A stretch of 64,000 nucleotides of DNA from CBDDKZ01 sp965230415. Its GTDB lineage: Bacteria; Bacteroidota; Bacteroidia; Cytophagales; JAAEPT01. The notes beneath the pieces are model-generated. The model did no database searches, was not told the origin of the DNA, and saw only the letters and a program-made list of their open reading frames with translations. The DNA lies in NCBI GenBank assembly GCA_965230415.1, contig CBDDKZ010000005.1, positions 2,728,001 to 2,792,000 on the forward strand, written 5' to 3'. Positions 1 to 8,542 of this stretch are shown in pieces (within the stretch, counting starts at the first letter, position 1; the number at the start of each line of letters is the position of its first letter). Both the position numbers and the translations under genes were made by a program.

Positions 1-92
1 CTGCAGCTCGTGTAACTGAACGTGGTGGGCGTGCAGACGACAAACGATCGGAAGCCGCTATGGAAGAACGTAAAATGCAAGGATACTTCTAG
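1..92 (+). CDS. cysD: Sulfate adenylyltransferase subunit 2, C-terminal end (partial)
   Basis: Only the last 30 codons are inside the window; the reading frame enters at base 3 and stops at TAG 90-92. The tail is basic and ends in KMQGYF, which matches the conserved end of CysD (usual ending EGYF). CysD is the ATP-pyrophosphatase subunit that makes adenosine 5'-phosphosulfate from sulfate and ATP, in complex with the CysN GTPase. The next gene, 24 bases downstream on the same strand, is cysN, which strongly supports the call. The start lies outside the window. Confidence 0.88.
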   Translation, partial: AARVTERGGRADDKRSEAAMEERKMQGYF

Positions 93-116
93 AAGGAAGC
101 TTAAAAAGAATTTGAC

Positions 117-1391
117 ATGGAAGAAACTAATATAGAAGGATATTTGGATATGGATCTCCTGCGTTTTACTACAGCAGGAAGTGTTGACGACGGTAAGAGT
201 ACCTTAATTGGTCGTCTAATGTATGACACCAAAACGATTTTCGAAGATCAAATGGAGGCTATCGAGCGCTCAAGTGAAAATCGTGGGGACGAACATGTTA
301 ACCTGGCATTATTAACTGATGGTCTTAAGGCCGAACGGGAACAGGGAATTACAATTGATGTGGCCTACCGGTATTTTGCAACGCCGAAGCGTAAATTTAT
401 CATAGCAGATACACCAGGACATATTCAATATACCAGAAATATGGTGACAGGTGCTTCTACTGCCAACCTGGCAATAATCTTGGTAGATGCACGCAAAGGA
501 GTAATAGAACAAACTTGTAGACATTCTTTTATAGCATCCCTGTTACAAATAAAGCACGTGGTTGTCTGTATCAATAAAATGGACCTTGTTGATTACAAAG
601 AAGAAACATTTGAGCAAATCAAAAAGGATTACAGTGATTTTGCTTCCAAATTAGATATTCCGGATGTACGCTTTATTCCGATTTCAGCACTGTTTGGTGA
701 CAATGTGGTTGATAAGTCTGAAAAAATGCCTTGGTATAATGGAGCTACCTTGCTTTATACACTTGAAAACGTGAAAATAGGTTCAGATTTGAATCATGTT
801 GATTCTCGTTTTCCGGTGCAATGGGTAATCAGACCTCAGTCTGATAAATACCACGACTTCAGAGGCTATGCTGGTGAAGTAGCAGGTGGTGTCTATAAAC
901 CAGGTGATGAAGTAGTAGCACTACCTTCGGGTTTTACTACAAAAGTAAAAGCAGTCGAAACCATGGACGGACAGCTTGAAGAAGCTTTTGCTCCTATGTC
1001 TGTTACATTGACGCTCGAAGACGAGATTGACATTAGCAGAGGGGATATGATAGCCAAACCAAATAATCAGCCTCAGGTAGGTCAGGATATCGAATTAATG
1101 ATATGCTGGATGGACGAAAAAGAGTTGACTCCGGGCGGAAAATACCTTGTCAAACATACTACAAGTGAAGCTCGTTGTATGGTGAAGGAAATACAATATA
1201 AAATAGATATTAATACATTACACCGCGTTGAGGATGACTTGAAAATCAACCTTAACGATATTGGTCGTATAAAAATAAAAACAGCCAAGCCCTTGTTCTA
1301 TGACTCTTACAAAAAAAATCGAACTACAGGAAGTTTGATACTTGTTGATGAATTTACCAACAAAACAGTAGGCGCGGGAATGATCATTTAA
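117..1391 (+). CDS. cysN: Sulfate adenylyltransferase subunit 1 (GTPase)
   Basis: This is the 424-residue regulatory GTPase of ATP sulfurylase. It couples GTP hydrolysis to formation of adenosine 5'-phosphosulfate, the first step of sulfate assimilation or of sulfation of glycans. The P-loop GSVDDGKST lies near residue 21, the G3 motif DTPGH near 100 and the G4 motif NKMD near 154, followed by EF-Tu-like beta-barrel domains 2 and 3. The length fits CysN without a fused CysC kinase (about 420-475 residues), so APS kinase, if present, must be encoded elsewhere. It follows cysD by 24 bases and is closed by a hairpin terminator. The nucleotide-sugar operon nearby would be compatible with sulfated surface polysaccharide, but that is inference. 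Confidence 0.95.
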   Translation: MEETNIEGYLDMDLLRFTTAGSVDDGKSTLIGRLMYDTKTIFEDQMEAIERSSENRGDEHVNLALLTDGLKAEREQGITIDVAYRYFATPKRKFIIADTPGHIQYTRNMVTGASTANLAIILVDARKGVIEQTCRHSFIASLLQIKHVVVCINKMDLVDYKEETFEQIKKDYSDFASKLDIPDVRFIPISALFGDNVVDKSEKMPWYNGATLLYTLENVKIGSDLNHVDSRFPVQWVIRPQSDKYHDFRGYAGEVAGGVYKPGDEVVALPSGFTTKVKAVETMDGQLEEAFAPMSVTLTLEDEIDISRGDMIAKPNNQPQVGQDIELMICWMDEKELTPGGKYLVKHTTSEARCMVKEIQYKIDINTLHRVEDDLKINLNDIGRIKIKTAKPLFYDSYKKNRTTGSLILVDEFTNKTVGAGMII

Positions 1392-1424
1392 GAATGAGCA
1401 AAATAGTATTTGTTATTGAGGGTT

Positions 1425-1461
1425 GAAGGTTTCTTTTACGGGAATTTTCAACCTTCTTTTT
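1425..1461 (+). terminator. Intrinsic terminator after cysN
   Basis: GAAGGTT (1425-1431) pairs with AACCTTC (1450-1456) and is followed directly by TTTTT. It sits 34 bases after the cysN stop and ends the cysDN operon. Confidence 0.7.
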
Positions 1462-1519
1462 ATAATAATGAACCTAACTCCAGCTCTGTTGTACAGCTAT
1501 ATAGTTAAATAATTATAAT

Positions 1520-3160
1520 ATGATGAGATATATAAACCTGGTATTTTTCTTTTTGATTTGTGTGCACGCAGTGGCACAAAATGAACCCACAATTTTTAAT
1601 GTAGAAGATTTAAACGGAGCTAATGGCTTTAAGATTGAAGGCTTGCAACAGGGTTCACAATTTGGTGCCGAAAGCAAATTTATTGGCGATATTAACAACG
1701 ACGGACTTGAGGACATCGCATTTGGCGTTAACAACGCGGATATAGATACTGTGGAGTTGGCAGGAGCCACATACGTCTTATTCGGAACTCGCAATGGTTT
1801 TGCCGCGGAATTTGACCTAAATAGCCTTGATGGCACCAATGGGTTTGCAATTCATGGTGATATTGAAAATCGTAGATTAGGAAATTCTGTTGAAGGAGTT
1901 GGAGACATTAATGGAGACGGAATAGACGATTTAGTTGTCGATGCTCAGGATGTCATGGTTTTGTATGGGCGTACTAATGGATTCTCTGCCGTAATGACCT
2001 TTGATAGTGCTGATTTTAAAATCACGGGACACAGAACTAGTAATGAAGTAGGTAGACTAGGAGATGTTAATGGTGACGACATCAATGATTTTGTGATCAG
2101 TAATTCCAGTGGTGGTGATGCACGAGTGATATTTGGACAGGACACCGATTTTCCGGAGGAAATAAATGGGACGTGGTTTGATGGTGAAAAAGGATTTACG
2201 ACGCAGAGGTATGGAAATTCTTCAAGATCGGCCTATTTAGCTGGAGGGGCCGGAGATGTTAATAACGACGGATTTAATGATATATTTATAGGAGATTGGA
2301 AATTAACGAGTGGAGACGATACAGCCAGAACACACCTGTTGTTTGGTAGGCCGTCGTTCACAGGATCTGTCGATTTGGAAGCACTTGAAGGAAGAGCAGG
2401 CTTTACAGTAGATCACACCGGCGGTAACTTTTTAGCCTTTACAGGCTCTCTTGGAGATATTAACAATGACGGTATCAGTGACTTCTTTCAGGAAAGAAGT
2501 ATGCTCTTTGGCAGAGAGCAACTGGATTCTTTTCCGGCACATATTCCTTTTAGTAGTGTTGAAGACGGCACATTCGGTTTTACAATTCCCGGAAACATGG
2601 TGTCTGCAGCTATTGGAGATATAAACGGAGATGGAATCGATGACTTTATAAATTATGGAAGCAATGTGTATGTGATCTATGGGAGTGAAGGTGGTTTTCC
2701 CAATGCCATCGTTGACTCTGTTGTTACCGATGATGTGGGCTTCAAGGTTGAAGAAATACGTTCGAGTAATATAGGTAGACCGGTTTCTGGTGGAGGAGAC
2801 TTTAATGGAGATGGTATTGATGATTTTGTGGTGGGAAGTCCTGGTTATCAGACCTCACAAGGTGCCGCCTATGTGTTTTTCGGAGGTTCGGAGGTTATTA
2901 CGGGAATTCCCGGTAATGAGGACTTTGGAGAAAATAAAGATTTGTTTCACTTTTATCCCAATCCGGTTACCAATGGCGGCTGTATTCACATAACCAGCGA
3001 AGAGGAAGTGACAGTTACTGTAGATGCTGTTGATGGACAGAATCATCGGTCTGCACGCTACCATTCCGGAGAAAAGGTTTGTGGTCTGAGTCGTGGTATG
3101 TATATTATTTCTGCACGTTCCGAAAAATATGTAACTATCGAAAAAATAATAGTTAACTAA
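1520..3160 (+). CDS. Secreted FG-GAP repeat protein with T9SS sorting domain
   Basis: This 546-residue protein has an N-terminal signal peptide (hydrophobic stretch at residues 4-17, cleavage probably after AVAQ). Seven FG-GAP/calcium-binding motifs of the type GDINGDGIDD follow at roughly even spacing up to about residue 445. That number fits a seven-bladed beta-propeller like the integrin alpha head. Asp and Asn dominate each loop, as expected for calcium binding. The last 70 residues begin FYPNPV and form a T9SS type A sorting domain, so the protein should be exported across the outer membrane and anchored or released. The ligand is unknown. Start could be 1520 or the adjacent ATG at 1523. 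It is flanked by terminators on both sides, so it is probably monocistronic. Confidence 0.88.
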   Translation: MMRYINLVFFFLICVHAVAQNEPTIFNVEDLNGANGFKIEGLQQGSQFGAESKFIGDINNDGLEDIAFGVNNADIDTVELAGATYVLFGTRNGFAAEFDLNSLDGTNGFAIHGDIENRRLGNSVEGVGDINGDGIDDLVVDAQDVMVLYGRTNGFSAVMTFDSADFKITGHRTSNEVGRLGDVNGDDINDFVISNSSGGDARVIFGQDTDFPEEINGTWFDGEKGFTTQRYGNSSRSAYLAGGAGDVNNDGFNDIFIGDWKLTSGDDTARTHLLFGRPSFTGSVDLEALEGRAGFTVDHTGGNFLAFTGSLGDINNDGISDFFQERSMLFGREQLDSFPAHIPFSSVEDGTFGFTIPGNMVSAAIGDINGDGIDDFINYGSNVYVIYGSEGGFPNAIVDSVVTDDVGFKVEEIRSSNIGRPVSGGGDFNGDGIDDFVVGSPGYQTSQGAAYVFFGGSEVITGIPGNEDFGENKDLFHFYPNPVTNGGCIHITSEEEVTVTVDAVDGQNHRSARYHSGEKVCGLSRGMYIISARSEKYVTIEKIIVN

Positions 3161-3170
3161 TACTTTTGTA

Positions 3171-3195
3171 ATCAGGAGCACAAAGTGCTCCTGAT
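3171..3195. terminator. Bidirectional hairpin between convergent genes
   Basis: Perfect 11-bp inverted repeat (ATCAGGAGCAC, loop AAA, then its complement) lying between the stop of the FG-GAP gene at 3160 and the end of the minus-strand stress protein at 3200. The T-tract is weak on both sides. Confidence 0.65.
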
Positions 3196-3199
3196 CTAA

Positions 3200-4033
3200 T
3201 TATTTAAAAGGAATACTTAGGATAGGCACTGTTGACTGATTTGTTAGCAGCTCGGCTGTTTCTCTGTAGTAGGTGTCTTTATCATTGGGGTATCCAATGG
3301 CAATGAGCTCAGATGGAATGTCAGCAATGACTTCCATAAAACCTTCATAGAAATTAGTACTTTCATGTAAAATGATCTGGTAATTTTCCAGTTCCCAATT
3401 CAGTGCTAAGCGTTGCATATTATCAGCATGTTTGTCTTCATGGTAGTTGGAACTATCCAGAATATCGACGAGGTAAATTTCGGCATCATAAAATTTGGCC
3501 AACTTAGCTACTACATCAAAAGATGCGTCATTTTCAGCTAAAAAGTTGGAGGTAAAGATGATACGACTAATAGCAGTGTCAGAATCATAATTCTTTACGG
3601 CCAAAACAGGACACGGCGCAACGTGAACAAACGATGAAGAATTTGATGCTTGATCGAAATCATGAAAAAGCGTTCCTTTTGTGCCGGTAATAATTAACTC
3701 TGTATTATTCTCTCTTGCCGCCTTGGAAACAGCCTCGTTCAGTTGATTTCCTGATTCAACAGTCAATTGATTGATCCTTATGCAGGTGTCGTCAAATTTT
3801 TTATGGACAGCAATTTCATCCAGGCGCTTCCAGCTTTGTTCTTTCAGGTCGCTAACTAACTTGGTCCAGTTTTGACCTGACTCATGATTTTGTTCAGGAA
3901 CCCGTGGCTCTTTTACAACGTTAAAAAGATCTACAATGCATTCTGTGTTTTTAGCGAGATCGTGTGCAAACTTTAGCGCATTATCTGCTTCAATACTAAA
4001 ATCTGTCGGAACTAGAATATTGCGAATTTCCAT
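3200..4033 (-). CDS. Universal stress protein, tandem UspA domains
   Basis: This 277-residue cytoplasmic protein has two UspA folds in tandem, about residues 1-148 and 150-277. The N-terminus MEIRNILVPTDFS is the classic first strand and loop of a Usp domain. The first domain contains a late glycine-rich stretch near residue 117 (ITGTKGT) that resembles part of the ATP-binding motif. The second domain is more divergent. Such tandem proteins are common in Bacteroidota and are linked to stress or hypoxia responses; the specific role here is unknown. It stands alone, convergent with the FG-GAP gene. Confidence 0.87.
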   Translation of the reverse strand: MEIRNILVPTDFSIEADNALKFAHDLAKNTECIVDLFNVVKEPRVPEQNHESGQNWTKLVSDLKEQSWKRLDEIAVHKKFDDTCIRINQLTVESGNQLNEAVSKAARENNTELIITGTKGTLFHDFDQASNSSSFVHVAPCPVLAVKNYDSDTAISRIIFTSNFLAENDASFDVVAKLAKFYDAEIYLVDILDSSNYHEDKHADNMQRLALNWELENYQIILHESTNFYEGFMEVIADIPSELIAIGYPNDKDTYYRETAELLTNQSTVPILSIPFK

Positions 4034-4171
4034 CCTCTTAAAATAAAATGCTACATGTGTATGTATTGTTTAACGACAAAAAAGGAGTTGACGGTTCGTT
4101 GGAATCAGTGTATTTGCCATTAAATGACCAAAGTCATATAAAGTACTGGGAAAAAATTAGTTGTATGGAGA

Positions 4172-4196
4172 TGCCTGCCGAATTAATCGGCAGGCA
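4172..4196 (-). terminator. Hairpin terminator after rfbA
   Basis: TGCCTGCCGA pairs perfectly over 10 bp with TCGGCAGGCA across a 5-base ATTAA loop. It lies 6 bases past the rfbA stop on the minus strand and probably ends the nucleotide-sugar operon. No immediate U-tract follows. Confidence 0.6.
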
Positions 4197-4202
4197 CTTC
4201 AC

Positions 4203-5063
4203 TTATTTTAAAATATTTAACAGGTATTTACCGTAACCACTTTTTACAAGAGGTGTAGCAATTTTTTCTAATTGTGCTTCATTTATATACCCCATTCTAT
4301 AGGCAACTTCTTCTATACTGCCAATTTTGAAGCCTTGTCTTTTTTCGATAACCTGAATAAACTGAGATGCATCCATTAACGAATCGATTGTTCCCGTATC
4401 CAACCATGCTGTACCTCGGCTCAAAACACTTACACTTAACTTACCTTCCTCCAGGTAATGTTTATTTACATCGGTAATTTCGTATTCTCCGCGTGCACTT
4501 GGCTTCAGGTTCTTGGCAATTTCTACTACATTGTTATCGTAGAAGTAAATACCGGGAACGGCATAGTTAGATTTGGGATGTTCAGGTTTTTCCTCTATTG
4601 AAAGCACCTTTCCCTGCTTATCAAATTCTACAACGCCATATCTTTCAGGGTCGTGAACACGGTAAGCGTATACAATTCCACCATCAGGATCGTTGTTGTT
4701 TTGAAGTAGTTTTCCCAGTCCTGTGCTATAGAAAATATTGTCGCCCAAGATAAGAGCGACTTTGTCATTACCTATAAATTCTTCGCCTATAACAAATGCT
4801 TGTGCCAAACCGTTTGGCTCGGGTTGCTCTGCGTAGGTAAACTCACACCCCAGGCCTTTTCCATCGCCTAACAGTCGTTTGAAGTGAGGAAGGTCATGTG
4901 GAGTAGAAATGATTAAAATTTCTTTGATACCGGCAATCATTAATGTCGACAAAGGGTAGTAGATCATAGGTTTGTCGTATACAGGCATCAATTGTTTGCT
5001 CAATGCAAGTGTCATTGGGTGGAGCCTTGTTCCGGAACCGCCAGCTAAGATTATTCCTTTCAT
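4203..5063 (-). CDS. rfbA: Glucose-1-phosphate thymidylyltransferase
   Basis: The enzyme makes dTDP-glucose from glucose-1-phosphate and dTTP, the entry to dTDP-deoxysugars of surface polysaccharide. At 286 residues it has the normal RmlA length. The nucleotide-binding signature LAGGSGTRLHPMT is at residues 6-18, GDNIF lies near 107-111, and EEKP near 157-160 is the sugar-binding region. It is the last gene of the minus-strand operon, 24 bases after rfbB. The rfbC and rfbD partners needed for dTDP-rhamnose are not in the window, so the final sugar may be another 6-deoxyhexose or these genes lie elsewhere. Confidence 0.96.
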   Translation of the reverse strand: MKGIILAGGSGTRLHPMTLALSKQLMPVYDKPMIYYPLSTLMIAGIKEILIISTPHDLPHFKRLLGDGKGLGCEFTYAEQPEPNGLAQAFVIGEEFIGNDKVALILGDNIFYSTGLGKLLQNNNDPDGGIVYAYRVHDPERYGVVEFDKQGKVLSIEEKPEHPKSNYAVPGIYFYDNNVVEIAKNLKPSARGEYEITDVNKHYLEEGKLSVSVLSRGTAWLDTGTIDSLMDASQFIQVIEKRQGFKIGSIEEVAYRMGYINEAQLEKIATPLVKSGYGKYLLNILK

Positions 5064-5087
5064 GGTGATTTTATCGTTTGTTTGGTG

Positions 5088-6152
5088 TTATTTTCCTGCG
5101 TATTGAGTGTCGTAATAATTTTGATAAGCGCCTGAAGTGACATTATCCATCCACTCTTTGTTATTTAAATACCAGTCTACAGTGATGTTCAAGCCTTCTT
5201 CAAATTGCAATGATGGTTTCCAACCCAGTTCATTACCAATTTTTGTGGCGTCTATAGCGTATCTCAGGTCATGTCCTGCTCTGTCGGTGACATATGTAAT
5301 GAGCTTTTCATTCGTCCCTACCGGTCTGCCGAGCTTTTCGTCTAAGATGCTACAAAGCAATTTTACCAGGTCTATATTTGTCCATTCGTTAATACCTCCA
5401 ATATTGTAGGTTTCACCATCTTTACCATTATGGTAGATGTCGTCAATTGCCCGGGCATGATCAACGACATATAGCCAGTCTCTGATGTTTTCTCCTTTGC
5501 CGTAAATAGGAAGTGGTTTGTTATTACATATGTTGTTAATACATAATGGTATCAACTTTTCAGGGAACTGGTTAGGACCATAATTGTTTGAGCAGTTTGA
5601 TATTACTGTTCTCATTTTGTACGTGTTTCTGTAGGCGCGTACAAAATGGTCCGAACTTGCCTTTGATGCAGAGTAAGGCGATTGAGGGTCGTATGGTGTA
5701 GTTTCCAGGAAGAAGCCTTCGTCCCCTAAAGAACCGTATACTTCGTCGGTTGAAACGTGATAAAACAGGTGGTCTTTTTCTTCCCCTTTCCAACTATTTT
5801 TAGCCGCATTGAGCAGGTTTACAGTCCCTTCAATATTTGTTTTTAGAAACGCTAGAGGGTCTGTTATTGAACGGTCTACGTGTGATTCAGCGGCAAGGTG
5901 TATCACACCGTCAAATTGTTCTTCTGCAAATAAATTGTTGATGAAATCGGCGTCTACTATGTCTCCTTTAACAAATACATAGTTATCCTTATTCTCGATA
6001 TCTGCCAGGTTGGCTAAATTTCCGGCGTAGGTTAATTTGTCTAAATTATAGATCTTGTAATTGCTATATTTTTCTACAAATAGACGTACGACATGAGAGC
6101 CGATAAAACCAGCCCCGCCAGTAATAAGAATTTTTTTAGTTTGTAAGCTCAT
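5088..6152 (-). CDS. rfbB: dTDP-glucose 4,6-dehydratase
   Basis: This 354-residue short-chain dehydrogenase-type enzyme converts dTDP-glucose to dTDP-4-keto-6-deoxyglucose with bound NAD. The Rossmann motif GGAGFIGSH is at residues 12-20, STDEVYG near 138 carries the catalytic Thr-Asp-Glu, and YSASKASSD near 165 supplies the Tyr and Lys. The start overlaps the end of galE by 17 bases (6136-6152), indicating translational coupling. It works directly with RfbA encoded downstream. Confidence 0.96.
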   Translation of the reverse strand: MSLQTKKILITGGAGFIGSHVVRLFVEKYSNYKIYNLDKLTYAGNLANLADIENKDNYVFVKGDIVDADFINNLFAEEQFDGVIHLAAESHVDRSITDPLAFLKTNIEGTVNLLNAAKNSWKGEEKDHLFYHVSTDEVYGSLGDEGFFLETTPYDPQSPYSASKASSDHFVRAYRNTYKMRTVISNCSNNYGPNQFPEKLIPLCINNICNNKPLPIYGKGENIRDWLYVVDHARAIDDIYHNGKDGETYNIGGINEWTNIDLVKLLCSILDEKLGRPVGTNEKLITYVTDRAGHDLRYAIDATKIGNELGWKPSLQFEEGLNITVDWYLNNKEWMDNVTSGAYQNYYDTQYAGK

Positions 6153-7185
6153 TTAATTGATCTTTAATTGCCAGCTGCCAGTTCCAGGCATCCAGCAGTG
6201 ATTGTTCTAGTGATAATTCGGTTTGCCAATTTAGCGAATTTTTACTTTTAGTAACTTCTGCATAGATTTTTTCTACATCACCGGCTCTTTTAGGGCCTAT
6301 TGTATAATCAACTTTTACACCGGTAATTTTTTCGAATGATTTTATCACTTCCAAAACGGAGTTCCCCTGGCCAGTACCAATATTAAATACTTCGTAAAAG
6401 GATTTTTGCGTTTTTTGACTTGCAAAGGTCAATGCCTGTACATGGGCTTTGGCTAAGTCTACCACATGAATGAAATCACGGATGCAGCTGCCATCAGAGG
6501 TGTTATAAGTATCACCAAATACAGTTAATGGTCCTCTTAGTTTGGCTGCTGATTGAGTGATGAATGGTATTAGATTGTTAGGAGTTCCAATGGGAAGTTC
6601 ACCGATTTTTGAACTGGGATGGGCACCGACAGGGTTAAAGTAACGCAAAGAAACGACTTTAAAATCCTGGTAGGCTTCCACACTTTCTTTGAGCATTTCC
6701 TCACAGATCTGTTTGGTGTTACCGTAAGGCGAGCTTGCAACCTGAACGGCAGAATCTTCATTTACCGGAAGGTGATCTGGTTCACCATAAACGGTGCAAG
6801 AGGAAGAAAAAACGAGGGTATCAATTCCCTGCTCACGGGTGGCTTCAATGATTTTTATCATCGAACCAACATTGTTTTTGTAGTACTTTATGGGGTTGGC
6901 AACAGACTCTCCTACCGCTTTATTAGCGGCAAAGTGAATAATGCCTGAAATATTCTTTTCTTTACTGAAAAGTGCTTCCAAATCATGATAACTATTACAA
7001 TCCGCTTCGTAAAAGGTGAGATCTGTATCCGTTATTTCACGTAGACGGTCAATGACAAAAGGATATGAATTGTCAAAGTTATCGATTAGCACAGGTTCAA
7101 ATCCGGCAGCTATTAACTCAACGACCGTATGAGAACCAATGAAGCCGGCAGCTCCAGTAACCAGTACTTTAGGTTTCTGATCCAT
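6136..7185 (-). CDS. galE: UDP-glucose 4-epimerase
   Basis: It interconverts UDP-glucose and UDP-galactose (possibly also the N-acetyl forms) using tightly bound NAD. The 349-residue protein has GAAGFIGSH at residues 11-19, the catalytic serine region VFSSSCTVYG near 124-133 and YGNTK near 155-159 giving the catalytic Tyr and Lys. C-terminal YNIG-like and RAGD motifs are present (FNIGTG, KRAGDVE). It lies 1 base after the TviB-type dehydrogenase and overlaps rfbB, so all belong to one transcript. Substrate range between UDP-Glc and UDP-GlcNAc cannot be set from sequence reading alone. Confidence 0.93.
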   Translation of the reverse strand: MDQKPKVLVTGAAGFIGSHTVVELIAAGFEPVLIDNFDNSYPFVIDRLREITDTDLTFYEADCNSYHDLEALFSKEKNISGIIHFAANKAVGESVANPIKYYKNNVGSMIKIIEATREQGIDTLVFSSSCTVYGEPDHLPVNEDSAVQVASSPYGNTKQICEEMLKESVEAYQDFKVVSLRYFNPVGAHPSSKIGELPIGTPNNLIPFITQSAAKLRGPLTVFGDTYNTSDGSCIRDFIHVVDLAKAHVQALTFASQKTQKSFYEVFNIGTGQGNSVLEVIKSFEKITGVKVDYTIGPKRAGDVEKIYAEVTKSKNSLNWQTELSLEQSLLDAWNWQLAIKDQLNELTN

Positions 7186-7186
7186 T

Positions 7187-8476
7187 TTATAAACTCCAAT
7201 AATTGAGTGTTTTTATTTTGTCACGGTAAGTACCTTTTATATCAGCAAAGACAGCATCGGGGTGGCACAACTCTTGGAAGTAGGACTCTTCGTAATTAAC
7301 ATAATCAGTATGGTTTACGGCAAAAATTATGGCATGATAAGGCCCTTTAGCACCCTCGGCAAGGGTGAAGCCATATTCTTCTTCGAGTTCTTCCGAAGAA
7401 GCATATGGGTCAATGATATCAACATTTATTCGGAATGATTTCAATTCATTATAAACGTCGACTACTTTTGAGTTACGTATATCTTCTACGTTTTCTTTAA
7501 AAGTTGCCCCCATGATAAGCACTCGTGCACTTTTTAACGAAACATCTTGCTGAATAATAGCTTCAATGGTATTGCGGGCCACATATTGCCCCATACCGTC
7601 ATTTATTTCTCTACCACTTAAGATAACCTTTGGGAAATGGCCTAGTTTTTGGGCCTGGTAAGTTAAATAATAAGGGTCAACACCAATACAATGTCCTCCG
7701 ACTAAACCGGGTGTGAACTTCAGGAAGTTCCATTTCGAACCAGCGGCTTCCAGCACTTCAAATGTATTAATGTCCAGTTTATTACAAATAACCGATAACT
7801 CATTCATCAATGCTATGTTCACATCCCTCTGCGTGTTTTCTATTATTTTAGCAGCTTCTGCAACTTTTATCGAGGACGCTCTATGTACACCTGCTGTGAT
7901 GATAGATTCATATACAGAGGCTATGATATCACTAGATTCGTCATCAGAACCAGAAACAACCTTAGTGATTTTAATAAGAGTATGTTCTTTGTCTCCCGGA
8001 TTAATTCTTTCCGGGGAAAAACCAACTTTAAAATCTTCATTAAATTTTAAACCTGATAATTCTTCCAGAATAGGGACACAGTCCTGCTCAGTACAGCCGG
8101 GGTAAACGGTAGACTCAAATATTACATAGTCTCCTTTGGATAAAACCTTACCCACAGTTCTTGTAGCCCCTAAAAGAGGCTTTAAATCTGGTAGTTTATA
8201 AGCATCGATTGGAGTAGGTACGGCTACTATATAGAAGGACACATCTTCAAGATCCTCCAGCTTATCGGTAAATAATATGTCGGTATTTTCGAATGATGAA
8301 CTTTCAAGTTCTCCGCTGGGGTCAATCTGGTTGCGCATTAATTCTACACGCTTACTATTTATATCGAATCCAACAACGGACATTTTTTTAGCAAACTCGA
8401 GTGCAATTGGTAGTCCTACATATCCCAATCCTATTACGGCTAATTTTTTCTTTTTTTCTAACAGGTCTTCAGTCAC
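7187..8476 (-). CDS. UDP-N-acetylhexosamine 6-dehydrogenase (TviB/WecC family)
   Basis: This 429-residue nucleotide-sugar dehydrogenase carries the NAD motif GLGYVGLPIA at residues 16-25 and the active-site segment GGHCIGVDPYYLT near 260-272, where Cys is the catalytic thiol. That segment is characteristic of enzymes oxidising UDP-GlcNAc, UDP-GalNAc or UDP-ManNAc, unlike the GGSCFPKD form of UDP-glucose dehydrogenase encoded next to it. The product would be an N-acetylhexosaminuronic acid donor for capsule or O-antigen. No wecB-like epimerase is visible in the window, which favours the TviB type acting on UDP-GlcNAc, but this is inference. Confidence 0.9.
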   Translation of the reverse strand: MTEDLLEKKKKLAVIGLGYVGLPIALEFAKKMSVVGFDINSKRVELMRNQIDPSGELESSSFENTDILFTDKLEDLEDVSFYIVAVPTPIDAYKLPDLKPLLGATRTVGKVLSKGDYVIFESTVYPGCTEQDCVPILEELSGLKFNEDFKVGFSPERINPGDKEHTLIKITKVVSGSDDESSDIIASVYESIITAGVHRASSIKVAEAAKIIENTQRDVNIALMNELSVICNKLDINTFEVLEAAGSKWNFLKFTPGLVGGHCIGVDPYYLTYQAQKLGHFPKVILSGREINDGMGQYVARNTIEAIIQQDVSLKSARVLIMGATFKENVEDIRNSKVVDVYNELKSFRINVDIIDPYASSEELEEEYGFTLAEGAKGPYHAIIFAVNHTDYVNYEESYFQELCHPDAVFADIKGTYRDKIKTLNYWSL

Positions 8477-8542
8477 GATTTTCTATCTTCAGTTGTTTTA
8501 CTTAAATGTATGGTTCAATGTAATTATGGCTCAATATAATTA

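Noticed and set aside
4048..4236. 62-codon plus-strand frame between the stress protein and rfbA
   Set aside because: It runs through the rfbA terminator hairpin and overlaps the end of rfbA; the sequence shows no family feature.
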